Positions 1 to 8,836 are shown, counted from the first letter of the stretch. The stretch: DNA of 64,000 bases from Stieleria sedimenti (GCF_025060895.1 NZ_JANZKV010000042.1:62001-126000); one strand, 5' to 3'. Program-made: numbers and translations. Notes: generated from the sequence alone by a model not told the origin.

Positions 1-1
1 A

Positions 2-502
2 GGCACCGCCAAAGCGATTGCAGCGGAAGCAGGAATTGACGAAGTCCACGCCGAGCTACTACCCGAAGACAAAGTCAAAGCCGTCGAACGCTTAGTCGAA
101 CAGCACGAATACGTCGCCATGATTGGCGACGGCGTCAACGATGCTCCAGCACTGGCGCGTGCGTCGTTGGGACTGGCAATGGGAGCCGCGGGTAGTGATG
201 CAGCCATCGAAACGGCCGACATTGCACTGATGTCCGACGAACTCTCCAAACTGCCGTGGCTAATTCACCATTCGCGTCGCACGCTTCGGATCATCCGCCA
301 GAACATCGGTTTTTCACTGGCGGTGAAGGCACTGTTTGTAATTCTGACCTTCTTGGGGTTTGCCAGTCTTTGGGCCGCAATCGCTGCCGATATGGGAGCG
401 TCACTGTTGGTAATCGGTAATGGTCTACGTCTGCTTGGAACGCGCCGCTACACCATACCCGCCTACTTGAATCGAAGCGAAAGCCCTGTACCAACAAAGT
501 AG
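2..502 (+). CDS. Heavy-metal P1B-2 ATPase (Zn/Cd/Pb exporter), C-terminal part
   Basis: This is the last 166 residues of a metal-transporting P-type ATPase; the reading frame is open from base 2 and the rest lies outside the window. The visible part holds the end of the P-domain with the hinge motif MIGDGVNDAP (from base 119), then two closing membrane helices. The helix motifs resemble ZntA/CadA: a Lys in 'SLAVKALF' and an Asp in 'ADMGASLLV' match the positions of the ZntA ligands Lys693 and Asp714. Export of Zn2+, Cd2+ or Pb2+ from the cytoplasm is therefore inferred. The gene ends tail to tail with the next one, and their 3' ends overlap by about 40 bases. Confidence 0.9.
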   Translation, partial: GTAKAIAAEAGIDEVHAELLPEDKVKAVERLVEQHEYVAMIGDGVNDAPALARASLGLAMGAAGSDAAIETADIALMSDELSKLPWLIHHSRRTLRIIRQNIGFSLAVKALFVILTFLGFASLWAAIAADMGASLLVIGNGLRLLGTRRYTIPAYLNRSESPVPTK

Positions 503-1434
503 TCGTCAGCCGCATCATTGAGGCCTGTTCCGGCGCGAATGTCCCATTGAACGTCATCGCAAACGAGATAGGTGAAACCGCCGTTGAAGTAGTGCTCGGG
601 GACCGTCGTGTCAGCGCTCGTTGGATAGAGCCCAAAATACTCCGTGTACGCTCCAATCTTGTCGGTAAGCGAGTAGCCGAAGGTCCATGATTGAGCCCAC
701 TCCGTGAACGCATCGCCGGTTCCTTCGTCAATCGCGCGGTTGAACTGTGTGCTTCCAGCAGTGGAAACGAAGTCGTTCACCTCCCAACCGTAAATCCAGT
801 TCAATCCTGGTAGCACTTCGTCGGCTGAGAATGCGTCATCGCCTGTCGGAACAGTCATTTGCGGGATTAGAGCCATCTCCGGTAGGATTCCATCCTGTGG
901 AGTCAATCCTATTTTGAATCCGAGATAGAGGTCTTCGCTACCGTCGGCGGCAACACCACCCACTTCTTCGTCGGAATAATTCCAGCCTACACGCATTTCA
1001 AGCCAGTCGGCAAGGATTCCGTATCTCAGCAGAGGCTCGGGATACGAATGTGACTTGGCTGACGTCGCGCCATCATCATCAAATGTGTAGGTGTACCCGA
1101 CCTCCCATTGCGCGACACCCAAACCGACGGTGGAACTAGCCTCTGTAAAATCAGGACGGTCAGTTACCAGCGGGGCACAAAGATCTGGACCGCCACGGAC
1201 ATTTGGAACGCGACTCCATAGGAATAGCGTGCCACGTGAACAGGATTTGCACGTGCAATTGCGAGCATGCGCAGAAGCACATTCTGAAGAATCACAGCCA
1301 TACCCGGCGCAATACGATTGGGCATAGACCCAAGTGGGCGTTGCCGTCAGCAAAAAGAGACTGCACGCAACCCCGAACATTGCTTGGTCTGCAGCTTGAC
1401 AACGCAATCGGCAGAATCCGCTATTCCGTGTCAT
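463..1434 (-). CDS. Exported beta-rich outer-membrane-like protein (transporter/phenol-MetA-like family)
   Basis: A 323-residue exported protein. I chose the ATG at 1434 because GGAAG lies seven bases upstream and the signal peptide follows (hydrophobic stretch ending TWVYA before QSYC); an upstream in-frame start would add 47 charged residues. After the signal comes a Cys-rich stretch (about eight Cys within 35 residues). Then follow alternating Gly/aromatic strands with 'VTDRPDFTE', 'VGLGVAQWEVGYTYTF' and a terminal 'GTGLSLRFK', the pattern of the barrel-like transporter/Phenol_MetA_deg family common in planctomycetes. The Cys-rich N-terminus is unusual for that family and may bind metal. 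A porin-like or surface role is inferred; substrate unknown. Confidence 0.75.
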   Translation of the reverse strand: MTRNSGFCRLRCQAADQAMFGVACSLFLLTATPTWVYAQSYCAGYGCDSSECASAHARNCTCKSCSRGTLFLWSRVPNVRGGPDLCAPLVTDRPDFTEASSTVGLGVAQWEVGYTYTFDDDGATSAKSHSYPEPLLRYGILADWLEMRVGWNYSDEEVGGVAADGSEDLYLGFKIGLTPQDGILPEMALIPQMTVPTGDDAFSADEVLPGLNWIYGWEVNDFVSTAGSTQFNRAIDEGTGDAFTEWAQSWTFGYSLTDKIGAYTEYFGLYPTSADTTVPEHYFNGGFTYLVCDDVQWDIRAGTGLNDAADDYFVGTGLSLRFK

Positions 1435-1666
1435 TGAAAGACTTCCATTTCGTTCAACGTGTTGAATCTCTTCTATCGGCTCAGGTTTAGCACCGGCTAC
1501 AAATGTCTCTCGACGGTCCTTTTGCGCACGTCTATCGAGACCATGTTCCCGCATCGGCTTCCGCACAAAAACCACTTTGGTGTTGCGAACTAACTGGATT
1601 GGGCAAGCCTTGCGGATTACGGTCGGCGAATCCTGGTGTTTACAAACGCTTCATTCCGGTCCCACC

Positions 1667-2122
1667 CTACCGTCTTTGCTTCTTCTCCGTCGAAAGCCGG
1701 GTAGCCAGCGAGCTTAGTTGCGGATCGCTACAAAGGTGTTCGGCAAGCTCGATCATCTCACGAGACGGTGTTCCGTGCTCAAACAATGCCGAAAGGGCTG
1801 CGGCACGAACGATAGGGTTCGTGTCGTTGATCGCTAGGATTTCGAGCTGACGGGAAATCGGTTGAGTCAACCGATTCGATTTGCCGAGTGACATCGCCGC
1901 TTCAGCGCGCATCGTTGGATCTACGGAATTCAACGCGCGTAACACTGCATCGACTGCTCCGGGCGGCATCGCGTGAACTGCACCACTTAGTCGATCGATT
2001 TCCGCGACCAGTTCATCAGCAGTAACGAGGCGTTCCTCGTGAACGGAATCGCATCCCACCTGCGATCCTAGTACGCCCAATAACACCAGGTAGAGGAGGC
2101 GCGTTGATTGTTTGAGGATCAT
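1667..2122 (-). CDS. Lipoprotein with HEAT-like repeats
   Basis: A 151-residue lipoprotein with a lipobox ending GSQVGC at about residue 24. The mature part is helical, with HEAT-repeat signatures such as 'DAVLRALNSVDPTMRAEAAM' and 'DTNPIVRAAALSALFEHG'. Such repeats normally bind other proteins. It starts two bases after the stop of the membrane-protein gene upstream (2125-3258), so the two are very probably co-transcribed and translationally coupled. Exact function is unknown; a scaffold at the membrane surface is inferred. Confidence 0.75.
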   Translation of the reverse strand: MILKQSTRLLYLVLLGVLGSQVGCDSVHEERLVTADELVAEIDRLSGAVHAMPPGAVDAVLRALNSVDPTMRAEAAMSLGKSNRLTQPISRQLEILAINDTNPIVRAAALSALFEHGTPSREMIELAEHLCSDPQLSSLATRLSTEKKQRR

Positions 2123-2124
2123 CT

Positions 2125-3258
2125 CTATTGGACCATTGTCGTTGTGGTTTTCCGCATTGGCGCCAGCGACGCGGCAGACATCGCCGTCAGCAACACGCTT
2201 CCGCCAACGAAGATCACGCCACTTGTGGCCGACTCACGCAGCCACGGTTCGCTCATCATCCCCGTTGCTGATGCGATTTCGATTCCCGTCCATGTGACCA
2301 CAGCACCACTGACGCTGTAGCGAAGCATTCTTGCGGGCGTCGTTTGTGAAACGGTCTTCCAGATCATGTAGGGCGTTGCGATTGCAATTGACACCAGCGT
2401 CATAAGCAGAGCGACGTGGCTCAAGAATCCAAGTGACGGATCTGCCATCCACAGCACTGCCACGTAACACACCCAGACCGTCATGAAAAACTGGATCATG
2501 GTGCGAGGTGCGTAGTTGTCGATACGCCCGGATGGACTCGCACTGTTGGAGATTGGCAGGCGTCTACGAAACCACTGAAAGACCACACACCGATTCGAAT
2601 CGTGAAACATAAGTCCGATGAGAATCGGCAATAGAAATATGCACGACAACTGGATCAGCACGGCAGACCCGTGGACACCCGCTGTCCGCCCGCTGACCAC
2701 GTCGATCGCTCCCGCAAGGCCGAGACGCCTCGAGGCCAGGTCCAGTCCGATTTCGATCGTGCCGATCCAAAGCGCGTGACCAGCAAGCAATCCGACGAGC
2801 GACTGAATCCCTGAGTCGCTCACCCATCGGCATGACCACACCGAAATCGTCGCAAGCAGCGTAAGACTTATTCCAACCCCAAACCAGACCAGCGAAAACG
2901 GCAAAGCAGTTGGATGCTCGGTCAACATAGTGACTGTAGTGTTTGATCGGGCACGATCGACGGACTCCTCTAAGGACCCGTGACCTACCCAGGAGATTTC
3001 ACGCCCGGGCGCTCGATAGGATTCGCTCGATACGTTCCGATCAATCGTACGAACTGTGACATACACCCAATGGCCTGCCGCGCTCAGCAGCAAACACATG
3101 GACCAAAACAGGATCGCTCGTGGCCAACGTGTCACGGATTTCGGAGCTCGTTCCGTGTTGCGTGGCTCTTTTGCGTCGTGACCAGGCTCCTTAGTTGCCT
3201 CACTTTCTCGCGCGACCGAGTCGATCGCTACGTCGACCGTTTCAGATAAAGTTGGCAT
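2125..3258 (-). CDS. Multi-pass membrane protein of unknown function
   Basis: A 377-residue protein. A charged cytoplasmic N-terminus of about 45 residues is followed by about eight hydrophobic helices (for example 'ILFWSMCLLLSAAGHWVYV', 'FGVGISLTLLATISVW', 'AVLIQLSCIFLLPILIGLMF'). I do not recognise the family. The ATG at 3258 has AGGAG eight bases upstream. It lies 28 bases after the pseudopilin-like gene and 2 bases before the HEAT lipoprotein, so the three form an operon whose upstream region carries MntR-like palindromes. A role in metal-responsive envelope assembly or transport is only inferred from this context. Confidence 0.7.
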   Translation of the reverse strand: MPTLSETVDVAIDSVARESEATKEPGHDAKEPRNTERAPKSVTRWPRAILFWSMCLLLSAAGHWVYVTVRTIDRNVSSESYRAPGREISWVGHGSLEESVDRARSNTTVTMLTEHPTALPFSLVWFGVGISLTLLATISVWSCRWVSDSGIQSLVGLLAGHALWIGTIEIGLDLASRRLGLAGAIDVVSGRTAGVHGSAVLIQLSCIFLLPILIGLMFHDSNRCVVFQWFRRRLPISNSASPSGRIDNYAPRTMIQFFMTVWVCYVAVLWMADPSLGFLSHVALLMTLVSIAIATPYMIWKTVSQTTPARMLRYSVSGAVVTWTGIEIASATGMMSEPWLRESATSGVIFVGGSVLLTAMSAASLAPMRKTTTTMVQ

Positions 3259-3285
3259 GCTGCTTTCTCCTAGGCTGGTCCACGC

Positions 3286-4341
3286 TCACTCGAAACCTTC
3301 GATCACTTCGTGACCGCCCCGCGTGCTTAGCGAACGCCACAGATCTAAATCGATCGAATCGGTTACAAATCGCACGCTTCCATCGCAGAGCAGCACGTTG
3401 ACGCCGCCCGAATGACGGCTGCGCGCTGCGATCCAACCTGGTGAGAAGCTGAAATGCACCATGCAGTCCGGAACGTCACTGTTGGGAGGCAGATATGCGT
3501 TGAAAAACCCGCTCAAGTGACTCGATGGGGCCCACGCATTCCCACGTGTTACACCGAATGATGTCGCTCCAGCGCAGGCAGAATCTGAAAGCGTTGGAGA
3601 TACCCACGGCATCAGTGCTGACCAATAGTCTTCTGTGTGAACGGGCCTAGTTGATGTCACAAACCCGTCTGGACCAGCACCGCCTGGACCGATGATCGAT
3701 TCGGATATTGCCAACGTATTGGAAAGGCCGTCGGTGATATCGCGAGTCTTTGTAAACGAGTTGGCATAAAAGACTCCGTCCGCATCTTTGTCACTCCCCG
3801 CCGCAGTCTTCGGGCTCGCCAAGCCGCTGCCCAAGCAGGCGAAATAATTCTCCGGCGCATACCTGAAATCAAGCACTGTCCCGAGATCGCTCGGGCACAA
3901 CAAGACGGGAATGGACTTGTCCACAAGCTCAGTGTGCTCGTCCAGAATTGGAAAGGTCGGTGGCGCGCCGAGAAGTGGCATGTCGAGCCGTAGATTTCCG
4001 TAGAGTCCCGTTTCCTCCAGGTAGGGCAACAGATTTGCGACAGCGCCCCAACCCCAATGGCCCTCCGACCATGTGGGCTGCTGATCCCATTTCTTGCGGA
4101 TGACGCCAGCGGGAAAGTGTTTTTTCACACTTTCGTGGTTGTGCATGGCCAAGCCTAGCTGCTTGAGCTTGTTCTGACACTGCATTCGTCGCGCGGCTTC
4201 GCGCGCCGCCTGCACGGACGGAAGCAATAGGCCAATCAAGATCCCAATGATCGCGATCACGACCATCAACTCCACAAGGGTAAATCCGCCTTGATGGGTG
4301 CATCTGCGGAAGCCAGTTTCTCGGCGGCGGCTGTCATTCAC
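3286..4341 (-). CDS. DUF1559 pseudopilin-like protein
   Basis: A planctomycete DUF1559 (SBP_bac_10-like) protein. The type IV prepilin cleavage and helix motif GFTLVELMVVIAIIGILIG lies near the N-terminus, followed by the family segment 'QAAREAARRMQCQNKLKQLG'. Near the C-terminus is the H-X9-DG signature (RHSGGVNVLLCDGSVRF). The longest frame begins with TTG at 4380, but I prefer the GTG at 4341 (351 residues) because GGAG sits about eight bases upstream and the earlier start would lie inside the promoter region. Three MntR-type palindromes lie 41-100 bases upstream, suggesting metal-controlled expression. Genomes of this phylum carry many DUF1559 genes; their role is unsettled. Confidence 0.88.
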   Translation of the reverse strand: MNDSRRRETGFRRCTHQGGFTLVELMVVIAIIGILIGLLLPSVQAAREAARRMQCQNKLKQLGLAMHNHESVKKHFPAGVIRKKWDQQPTWSEGHWGWGAVANLLPYLEETGLYGNLRLDMPLLGAPPTFPILDEHTELVDKSIPVLLCPSDLGTVLDFRYAPENYFACLGSGLASPKTAAGSDKDADGVFYANSFTKTRDITDGLSNTLAISESIIGPGGAGPDGFVTSTRPVHTEDYWSALMPWVSPTLSDSACAGATSFGVTRGNAWAPSSHLSGFFNAYLPPNSDVPDCMVHFSFSPGWIAARSRHSGGVNVLLCDGSVRFVTDSIDLDLWRSLSTRGGHEVIEGFE

Positions 4342-4381
4342 AACGCGTACTCCGTCATCACGAGACCAAGGAAAGAACAAG

Positions 4382-4441
4382 TTAGCCTCAGCTACTATAC
4401 TTAGCCTCTGCTAAACTTGGCTGAAATTTAGCTTAGGCTAA
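4382..4441. promoter_or_regulatory. Array of three MntR-like palindromic operators
   Basis: Three 14-base palindromes of form TTAGC-N4-GCTAA are seen: 4382-4395 (last base mismatched), 4401-4414 (perfect arms) and 4428-4441 (perfect arms). The TAGC-N4-GCTA core is that of MntR boxes (E. coli type). A minus-strand -10-like TATAGT lies at 4394-4399 between the first two boxes, so bound regulator would block the pseudopilin operon promoter. An mntR-type gene starts 150 bases away on the other strand. That this protein is the ligand is inferred. Confidence 0.75.
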
Positions 4442-4589
4442 CTTTAGCGTCAACAGGAAGGATCGCGAAAATCTGAAGTCAGAAAGCAACGGCGATGTAG
4501 CCCACCTTCGAGCGTTCGCAATTTCCGATATACTTGCCAACGATTCGCTTGAGGCAGCGAATGCGCCCTAAAGAAATGAGGACGACAAC

Positions 4590-5003
4590 TTGTCGGAGAC
4601 GAAACACCAGCGAACGAGGGATGATCATGCCACAGAAGTTGCAGAAGACTACGTGGAGGCGATTGCCGAATTAGCGGACGCGCGGGGTGCATGCCGTTCG
4701 ACCGATTTGGCCCAGCATTTCGCGGTCACGCAAGCAACGGTAAGCAATACGGTCGCACGCCTAAAACGAGATGGATTGGTCATGACCGAGCCCTACCAGC
4801 CGATCTTCTTGACGCCAGCGGGTAAACGTTTGGCAACTAAATCGCGCCGTCGCCACCAGATCGTCGAACAGTTTCTCCGGAAGTTGGGCGTCAGCAAGAA
4901 GTCTGCGGCAGTCGACAGCGAAGGAATTGAACACCACGTAGGCAAGGAGACCTTGGCCGCGATGAAAGCCGTGCTGGAAAGCGGCTGGCCCAAAGAGCAG
5001 TAA
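4590..5003 (+). CDS. mntR: MntR/DtxR-family manganese-responsive transcriptional regulator
   Basis: A 137-residue winged-helix regulator with the DtxR/MntR fold: helix-turn-helix around 'TDLAQHFAVTQATVSNTVARL' (residues about 38-57) and a metal-binding dimerisation domain. All six metal ligands of B. subtilis MntR (D8, E11, H77, E99, E102, H103) have counterparts: D20, E23, H89, E111, E114 and H115. It is the short form without an SH3 domain, as in true MntR. The start is TTG, supported by GAGGA seven bases upstream. It is divergent from the pseudopilin operon, with three palindromes between them. Repression by Mn(II) or Fe(II) is inferred from the family. Confidence 0.9.
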   Translation: MSETKHQRTRDDHATEVAEDYVEAIAELADARGACRSTDLAQHFAVTQATVSNTVARLKRDGLVMTEPYQPIFLTPAGKRLATKSRRRHQIVEQFLRKLGVSKKSAAVDSEGIEHHVGKETLAAMKAVLESGWPKEQ

Positions 5004-5022
5004 GGGCCGGTTCAACGGCCTT
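5002..5022 (+). terminator. Possible terminator hairpin after mntR
   Basis: AAGGGCCG and CGGCCTT pair around a short loop directly at the mntR stop codon. There is no clear T-run, so the call is weak. Confidence 0.35.
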
Positions 5023-5091
5023 GCGTGTGTATGCCATGCTATTCCCGCAACTGGGGGAACTCAATGCTTCGACAGATCGTTTCAAGGCCGC

Positions 5092-6108
5092 TCAATGACG
5101 CGGATACCGCGCGCGGTGCGAATCATATCCGTATCGGTATCGCTCCGGATCATAGCTCCGATGGTCATCGTGATATGGATCGACGCGGTGCGCTCGGTAT
5201 CGGTCGTGAACGTCCCGATGTACACGACGATGAAATGTGGTGTGGCCCCGCGGATTCGCTTTTTCAATCATGTGCTCCAGCAATCGGATCGACGCCAACA
5301 CGTCGCTGATCGCGTCACGGGAATGCTCGATGCCAACAAAATCACGAGTCCGCACACCAATTCTCGCTTGGCGGACGAAGAGCTCCTCAATGTGCTGTGT
5401 CGCGTCTTTGACATCATGAATGTCATGCACGATGTGCGGCAAGTCGACGTTTTCCCAATGCTTGTTGTGGGCGAGGTCGTGCATGTGCTCGACGGATTTT
5501 TCGAGACTTTCCAGGTCTTCGTCTAAGTGTCGAGACACCTCGTAGCCTTCCAGATGCTCGTGAAATTCGTCATGTAGAACTTTGACAGTGTTTTCAAGGC
5601 GGGCAAGCTGTCCGTCAATCACATCAGTGTCGACTGGTAGATAGTCGTCAATTCGGAAAACGGTTCGGACGACGTCTCTGGAGACGTCTCGCATGTGAGC
5701 AATTCCCCGCCTCTCATCGCTGGTTCGTACCCAGCTTTCTGCAAGCGCAACCGTCCGCTCGATCTGCCAGGAAAGTTGCAACAGTTCATTGGCATCGGCG
5801 CGCAGACGTTTCATAGTGGCTTCGGCGCTGGGAGCGTCGTGCGAGAACGCGTGCAGTTCCTTCGCGATTTCCTCCAGACGCGTCACATCGGAATCCAACT
5901 TCTCGGCATGACGCACTCGTTCAAAATGATGATGGAACTCATCGTGAAGTTCCTCTGTGTATCCGATCAATTTATTTGCCAACTCGTCGATATTGCGAAG
6001 GTCGCGATTCGATAGACTTTGAGCGTAGGACTCAGTCGATGCGGTCGCACAAACAGCAATTGTGAGCACTGCCATGAAGCAGCGTTTGAAATAGCAGCTA
6101 ATGTTCAT
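5092..6108 (-). CDS. Exported His-rich helical protein with internal duplication
   Basis: The start is placed at the ATG at 6108 (338 residues), which begins a clear signal peptide (MNISCYFKRCF..., cleavage near ESYA-QSLS); the longer frame adds an unlikely leader. The mature protein is almost all helix and rich in His and Glu. Two related halves each contain 'ELHDEFHHHFE' or 'LHDEFHEHLEG', followed by 'LDSDVTRLEEIAKELHAFSH' or 'LDEDLESLEKSVEHMHDLAH'. The tail (last 55 residues) is Arg/His/Tyr-rich. It resembles the helical half of the two paired His proteins at 9406 and 22969 in style but not in alignable sequence. Periplasmic metal binding is inferred. Confidence 0.7.
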   Translation of the reverse strand: MNISCYFKRCFMAVLTIAVCATASTESYAQSLSNRDLRNIDELANKLIGYTEELHDEFHHHFERVRHAEKLDSDVTRLEEIAKELHAFSHDAPSAEATMKRLRADANELLQLSWQIERTVALAESWVRTSDERRGIAHMRDVSRDVVRTVFRIDDYLPVDTDVIDGQLARLENTVKVLHDEFHEHLEGYEVSRHLDEDLESLEKSVEHMHDLAHNKHWENVDLPHIVHDIHDVKDATQHIEELFVRQARIGVRTRDFVGIEHSRDAISDVLASIRLLEHMIEKANPRGHTTFHRRVHRDVHDRYRAHRVDPYHDDHRSYDPERYRYGYDSHRARYPRH

Positions 6109-6236
6109 TTTTCTTTCGATTTGCACAGGCTTATTCGGAAGGGAGATTTTGATCGTCGTGCGGTTCTGTCGCAGGTCGCATTGAAAGCCTTCAAAGCGTA
6201 AAATGTCGTTGCCCAAACCAAAGCCGATAAGACCTT

Positions 6237-6458
6237 TTACCTCTGGTGTATTGAAAAATGAGTTTCTTCGCCCATCTCACGCACACCGAACTTCCCTTTG
6301 GAATCGTGTATTTTTGTTGCGGAATCGCCGTCGGGGTTGCTTTGCACCTCTGTTGGACTCGAGTCACACAGGAACGCCAAGAGCATTAACACCGGCAGTA
6401 TCCCCGCCAACGCGTTGCTGACGGAGACACCCCGATACCCGTCGACTAGTGATGCCAA
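6237..6458 (-). CDS. Possible small membrane protein (weak)
   Basis: A 73-codon frame with a TTG start overlapping the last 13 bases of the gene upstream. It has one hydrophobic segment ('ALAGILPVLMLLAFLC') followed by a polar tail. There is no recognisable family and no clear ribosome binding site; it may be chance. Confidence 0.25.
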   Translation of the reverse strand: MASLVDGYRGVSVSNALAGILPVLMLLAFLCDSSPTEVQSNPDGDSATKIHDSKGKFGVREMGEETHFSIHQR

Positions 6459-6775
6459 TGACCGCTTCGGTGCACGTCGTAGTGCCCTCGTTGCACGTGG
6501 AAGTGGCGACCGTGACGGATGACTTGTGGCCGGTGATAATCAAGATGGGTTGTGTCGTGGTAAACCGGCTGACGGTAACCGTAACTTGGGCGATAGGATT
6601 GGTAGCCCTGCCCCAAATAGGAACGGGTAGTCGGACGGTAAACTTGGCCGTAACCGACATGTCCGACACCCTGTCCCAATCCGTATCCGCATTGAGCATT
6701 GGCTTCGCCACTAAGGGCAAATGTGGCGGCGAATCCGAGGATGACGGCAGGCAACAGCATTTTCTTTTTCAACAT
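6446..6775 (-). CDS. Short exported His/Tyr-rich protein (HLDYH/HYDVH family, copy 1)
   Basis: A 109-residue protein with a signal peptide cleaved near GEANA-QCGYG, then a Gly/Tyr-rich stretch and a conserved His-rich C-terminal block: HDTTHLDYHRPQVIRHG, then HFHVQRGHYDVHRSGHWHH. The gene at 10600 encodes a paralog with the same block (HNTTHLDYHAPQISRHG and HLHVQPRHYDVHPTGHWDH). The conserved part is the His pattern; the middle is free to vary. GGAG lies nine bases before the ATG. I do not recognise a named family. Metal binding outside the cytoplasm is inferred from about 15 His and the surrounding efflux genes. Confidence 0.75.
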   Translation of the reverse strand: MLKKKMLLPAVILGFAATFALSGEANAQCGYGLGQGVGHVGYGQVYRPTTRSYLGQGYQSYRPSYGYRQPVYHDTTHLDYHRPQVIRHGRHFHVQRGHYDVHRSGHWHH

Positions 6776-7237
6776 GAATTAACTCCATTCGAGTGAGTGA
6801 ACCGTCTCGGTCGAGCGGCTGGAAGGAAACTGACTGTGAAACACGCATGCCCCATGCCAAACGCGTTTTTGCAACGTTTTCGGCGGTAAGCTCACGATAG
6901 CGCCATCAATGCGAGCACAACCGTGTGTTCCAAAGGATCGCGCGGCGGCGCCGGCATTCGATCACACGCACGCGTAAGACTTTTCCCCGAAGCTTTTTCT
7001 CTTAGGTACAGTAACGACGATTCAGTGGGCGAATGACGTGGGATTTACGTTGGGGGATCCAGGCCAACTCATTCTTCTCGGCCGGTTGGCACAGACCATG
7101 CAACCAAAGTCCAGCCTCAGCATTGCAGTGAGCATCCTTGCGACGTCTTCGAGTTATCACGATCATCGATTGAGATCGACCGCGCCCTGCGAACTCCCAA
7201 CAATCCACCGTCTCTTACCTTTGGAGAATCAAAGCAC
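6776..7237. other. Gene-free divergent promoter region
   Basis: About 460 bases between a leftward and a rightward His-rich gene. Open frames on both strands here lack plausible composition and starts. It should hold both promoters; no clear operator repeat was seen. Confidence 0.5.
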
Positions 7238-7681
7238 GTGTTTGCTCGCACCATCCATTGCCTGACGATCGTCGCGTTTAGCGCGCACGTTTTCCTAGGG
7301 TGTTGCTTGCATCATCATCACTCCGATGCGTCCGCAATGTGTTCCCACCATTCTTGTGGTGATGGAGCCGATCTCGAGGCGCACGACCATGATCACGAGC
7401 ACCAACACGGTGCGGACAATCACCATAGCGGCACCGATTCGGGTAACGCCCGGCAACCATGCGATCACACTCCACAGTGCAATCAGGGGAGTTGTAAGTT
7501 TGTCGGCGCGAAATCGAAATCTGCTGAATATGCGGATGGCGGAGTATTCGCGTCGACGTTGCCACCCTGTTTCTCGGTGGATGTTCGACGATTGCTTGCC
7601 ATCGATCGAATCGACCGCCTTCTGCCCCGCTGTCACCCTGCCAGCCAGCTTTGCGCGCTGCAGCAGTCTTGGCAAATCTAG
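7238..7681 (+). CDS. Small Cys/His-rich lipoprotein, family A (SWQI C-terminus), copy 1
   Basis: A 147-residue protein starting with GTG (GGAGA ten bases upstream). The N-terminal hydrophobic segment ends in a lipobox-like FLGC followed by CLHHHHS, then a run of His/Asp pairs (HDHDHEHQH) and a C-x-QGSCKFV motif. The last residues are CALQQSWQI. The same layout, L-x-G-C-(C)-x-H-H at the N-terminus, G-x-C-x-[FY]-V in the middle and C-x-L-x-x-W-x-I at the end, recurs at 21249 and 29939, and in weaker form at 14793 and 45452. No known family was recognised. It precedes the family B gene at 7838. CzcI-like or CopL-like periplasmic metal buffering or sensing is a hypothesis. Confidence 0.7.
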   Translation: MFARTIHCLTIVAFSAHVFLGCCLHHHHSDASAMCSHHSCGDGADLEAHDHDHEHQHGADNHHSGTDSGNARQPCDHTPQCNQGSCKFVGAKSKSAEYADGGVFASTLPPCFSVDVRRLLAIDRIDRLLPRCHPASQLCALQQSWQI

Positions 7682-7837
7682 CGACGCTTCGTTGATGCGG
7701 TCGATATTCCGCGTCAATTGACTTGCGTCTCTCTCCAGGGAATTGGAGTTCATTTTCTCAAACCGAATTCCAGCGCGCGCGCTGTGCGCATGCGCTGACC
7801 AACAATCAAACAAACAACGAATCGAAGGATCAACCAA

Positions 7838-8530
7838 ATGACTAAGACGATATCGAAACTTGCGCGGAATCTGCTTGCCGTTGCTGCGGCCACCGCATTG
7901 GTAGCAACTGTTGGCACCGCACGGGCACAACAGCAAAGCCACTCGCATGATGGTGGTTCGCACGCTGGACACGATCGCGCGAGCCACGGCGACCACAATC
8001 ACAGCGGTGAAGTGCTCGCATTCCACTTGCCGTCATGGAAGTCGATGCACTTCGATGATGCCAATAAAGCGGCCCAGCACGCGGCGACCGTCAAAAAACT
8101 CGGCTGCGAGGTGAAGCAAGGCAATCATGCTGGTCACATCGACGTGACTTATCGCTGTGCGAACTGGAAAAGCATGCAAGTCAAAACTCACCAACTAGCC
8201 GAGCATTGGTCGAAGTGGCTGGCGGCATCGGGATTCGATGTTTCTCACGGCCACACCGATCCTGTTTACACGAAGGGCACCGAAGTCGTCGAGTTTCGGC
8301 TGGTGCCATGGAGGCAGGTCCATGGTGATGGATCGCCGAATGAAGCTTCGTTCATCGATCAAATGCGTCGTCTTGGTGTTGATGTTCGTGTCGACAAGCA
8401 CAACGGGCACTCGGACATCAAATTTCGAGCACCCATTTGGCGTGATGTCCATCTGGCCAGTCACGACGATGCGGACAAGCTGGTGGCCTGGCTCAAACAG
8501 AGCGGTTTTGAAGTGCGGCACGACCACTGA
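7838..8530 (+). CDS. Exported His-rich protein with two W/H domains, family B, copy 1
   Basis: A 230-residue protein: signal peptide (cleaved near TARA-QQQS), a His-rich linker of about 25 residues, then two copies of a roughly 78-residue domain. Each copy reads approximately V-x-F-x-L-x-x-W-x-x-x-H, then L-G-C/V-x-V, then H-x-GH-x-D-I/V-x-[FY]-R-x-x-x-W, then A-x-x-x-x-x-WL-x-x-x-GF-x-V-x-H-x-H. The protein at 21987 has the same length and order, and a one-domain version is at 35834. The family is not recognised. The alternating hydrophobic/His pattern suggests a compact alpha/beta metal-binding unit; this is inference. It follows a family A gene and ends at a strong hairpin. Confidence 0.8.
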   Translation: MTKTISKLARNLLAVAAATALVATVGTARAQQQSHSHDGGSHAGHDRASHGDHNHSGEVLAFHLPSWKSMHFDDANKAAQHAATVKKLGCEVKQGNHAGHIDVTYRCANWKSMQVKTHQLAEHWSKWLAASGFDVSHGHTDPVYTKGTEVVEFRLVPWRQVHGDGSPNEASFIDQMRRLGVDVRVDKHNGHSDIKFRAPIWRDVHLASHDDADKLVAWLKQSGFEVRHDH

Positions 8531-8550
8531 GTCGAGTATAAGAATTGATT

Positions 8551-8577
8551 CCGAGGCCACCGCAGTCGTGGCCTCGG
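8551..8577 (+). terminator. Hairpin after family B gene
   Basis: A perfect 10-base stem (CCGAGGCCAC and GTGGCCTCGG) with a seven-base loop lies 20 bases after the stop codon. The following T-content is modest. Confidence 0.65.
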
Positions 8578-8836
8578 TTGGTGACCGAATCAAGTTTCTT
8601 ACCAGTGGAGAGTAGCGATGTTGATTCAATTTTTAGCGATTGAACTCATGAGCAGTTTTGTGGCGGCCACATGACAACACGCCGGTAATCGGCAATGGCA
8701 TGGGGCTTCTCTGATGATGAACAAGTCCAAGAATGCATTCTTATGCATGACTTCTCCGCTGCTGCGATTGGGGGAGAGCACCAATCCAAACGCGTCATTC
8801 TTGGCGAGGTTCGATACCCCAATGAGTGATCGATCC

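Noticed and set aside
7295-8026. Leftward frame (243 codons) across the family A and B genes
   Set aside because: Overlaps two well-supported genes on the other strand and lacks a recognisable start or domain.
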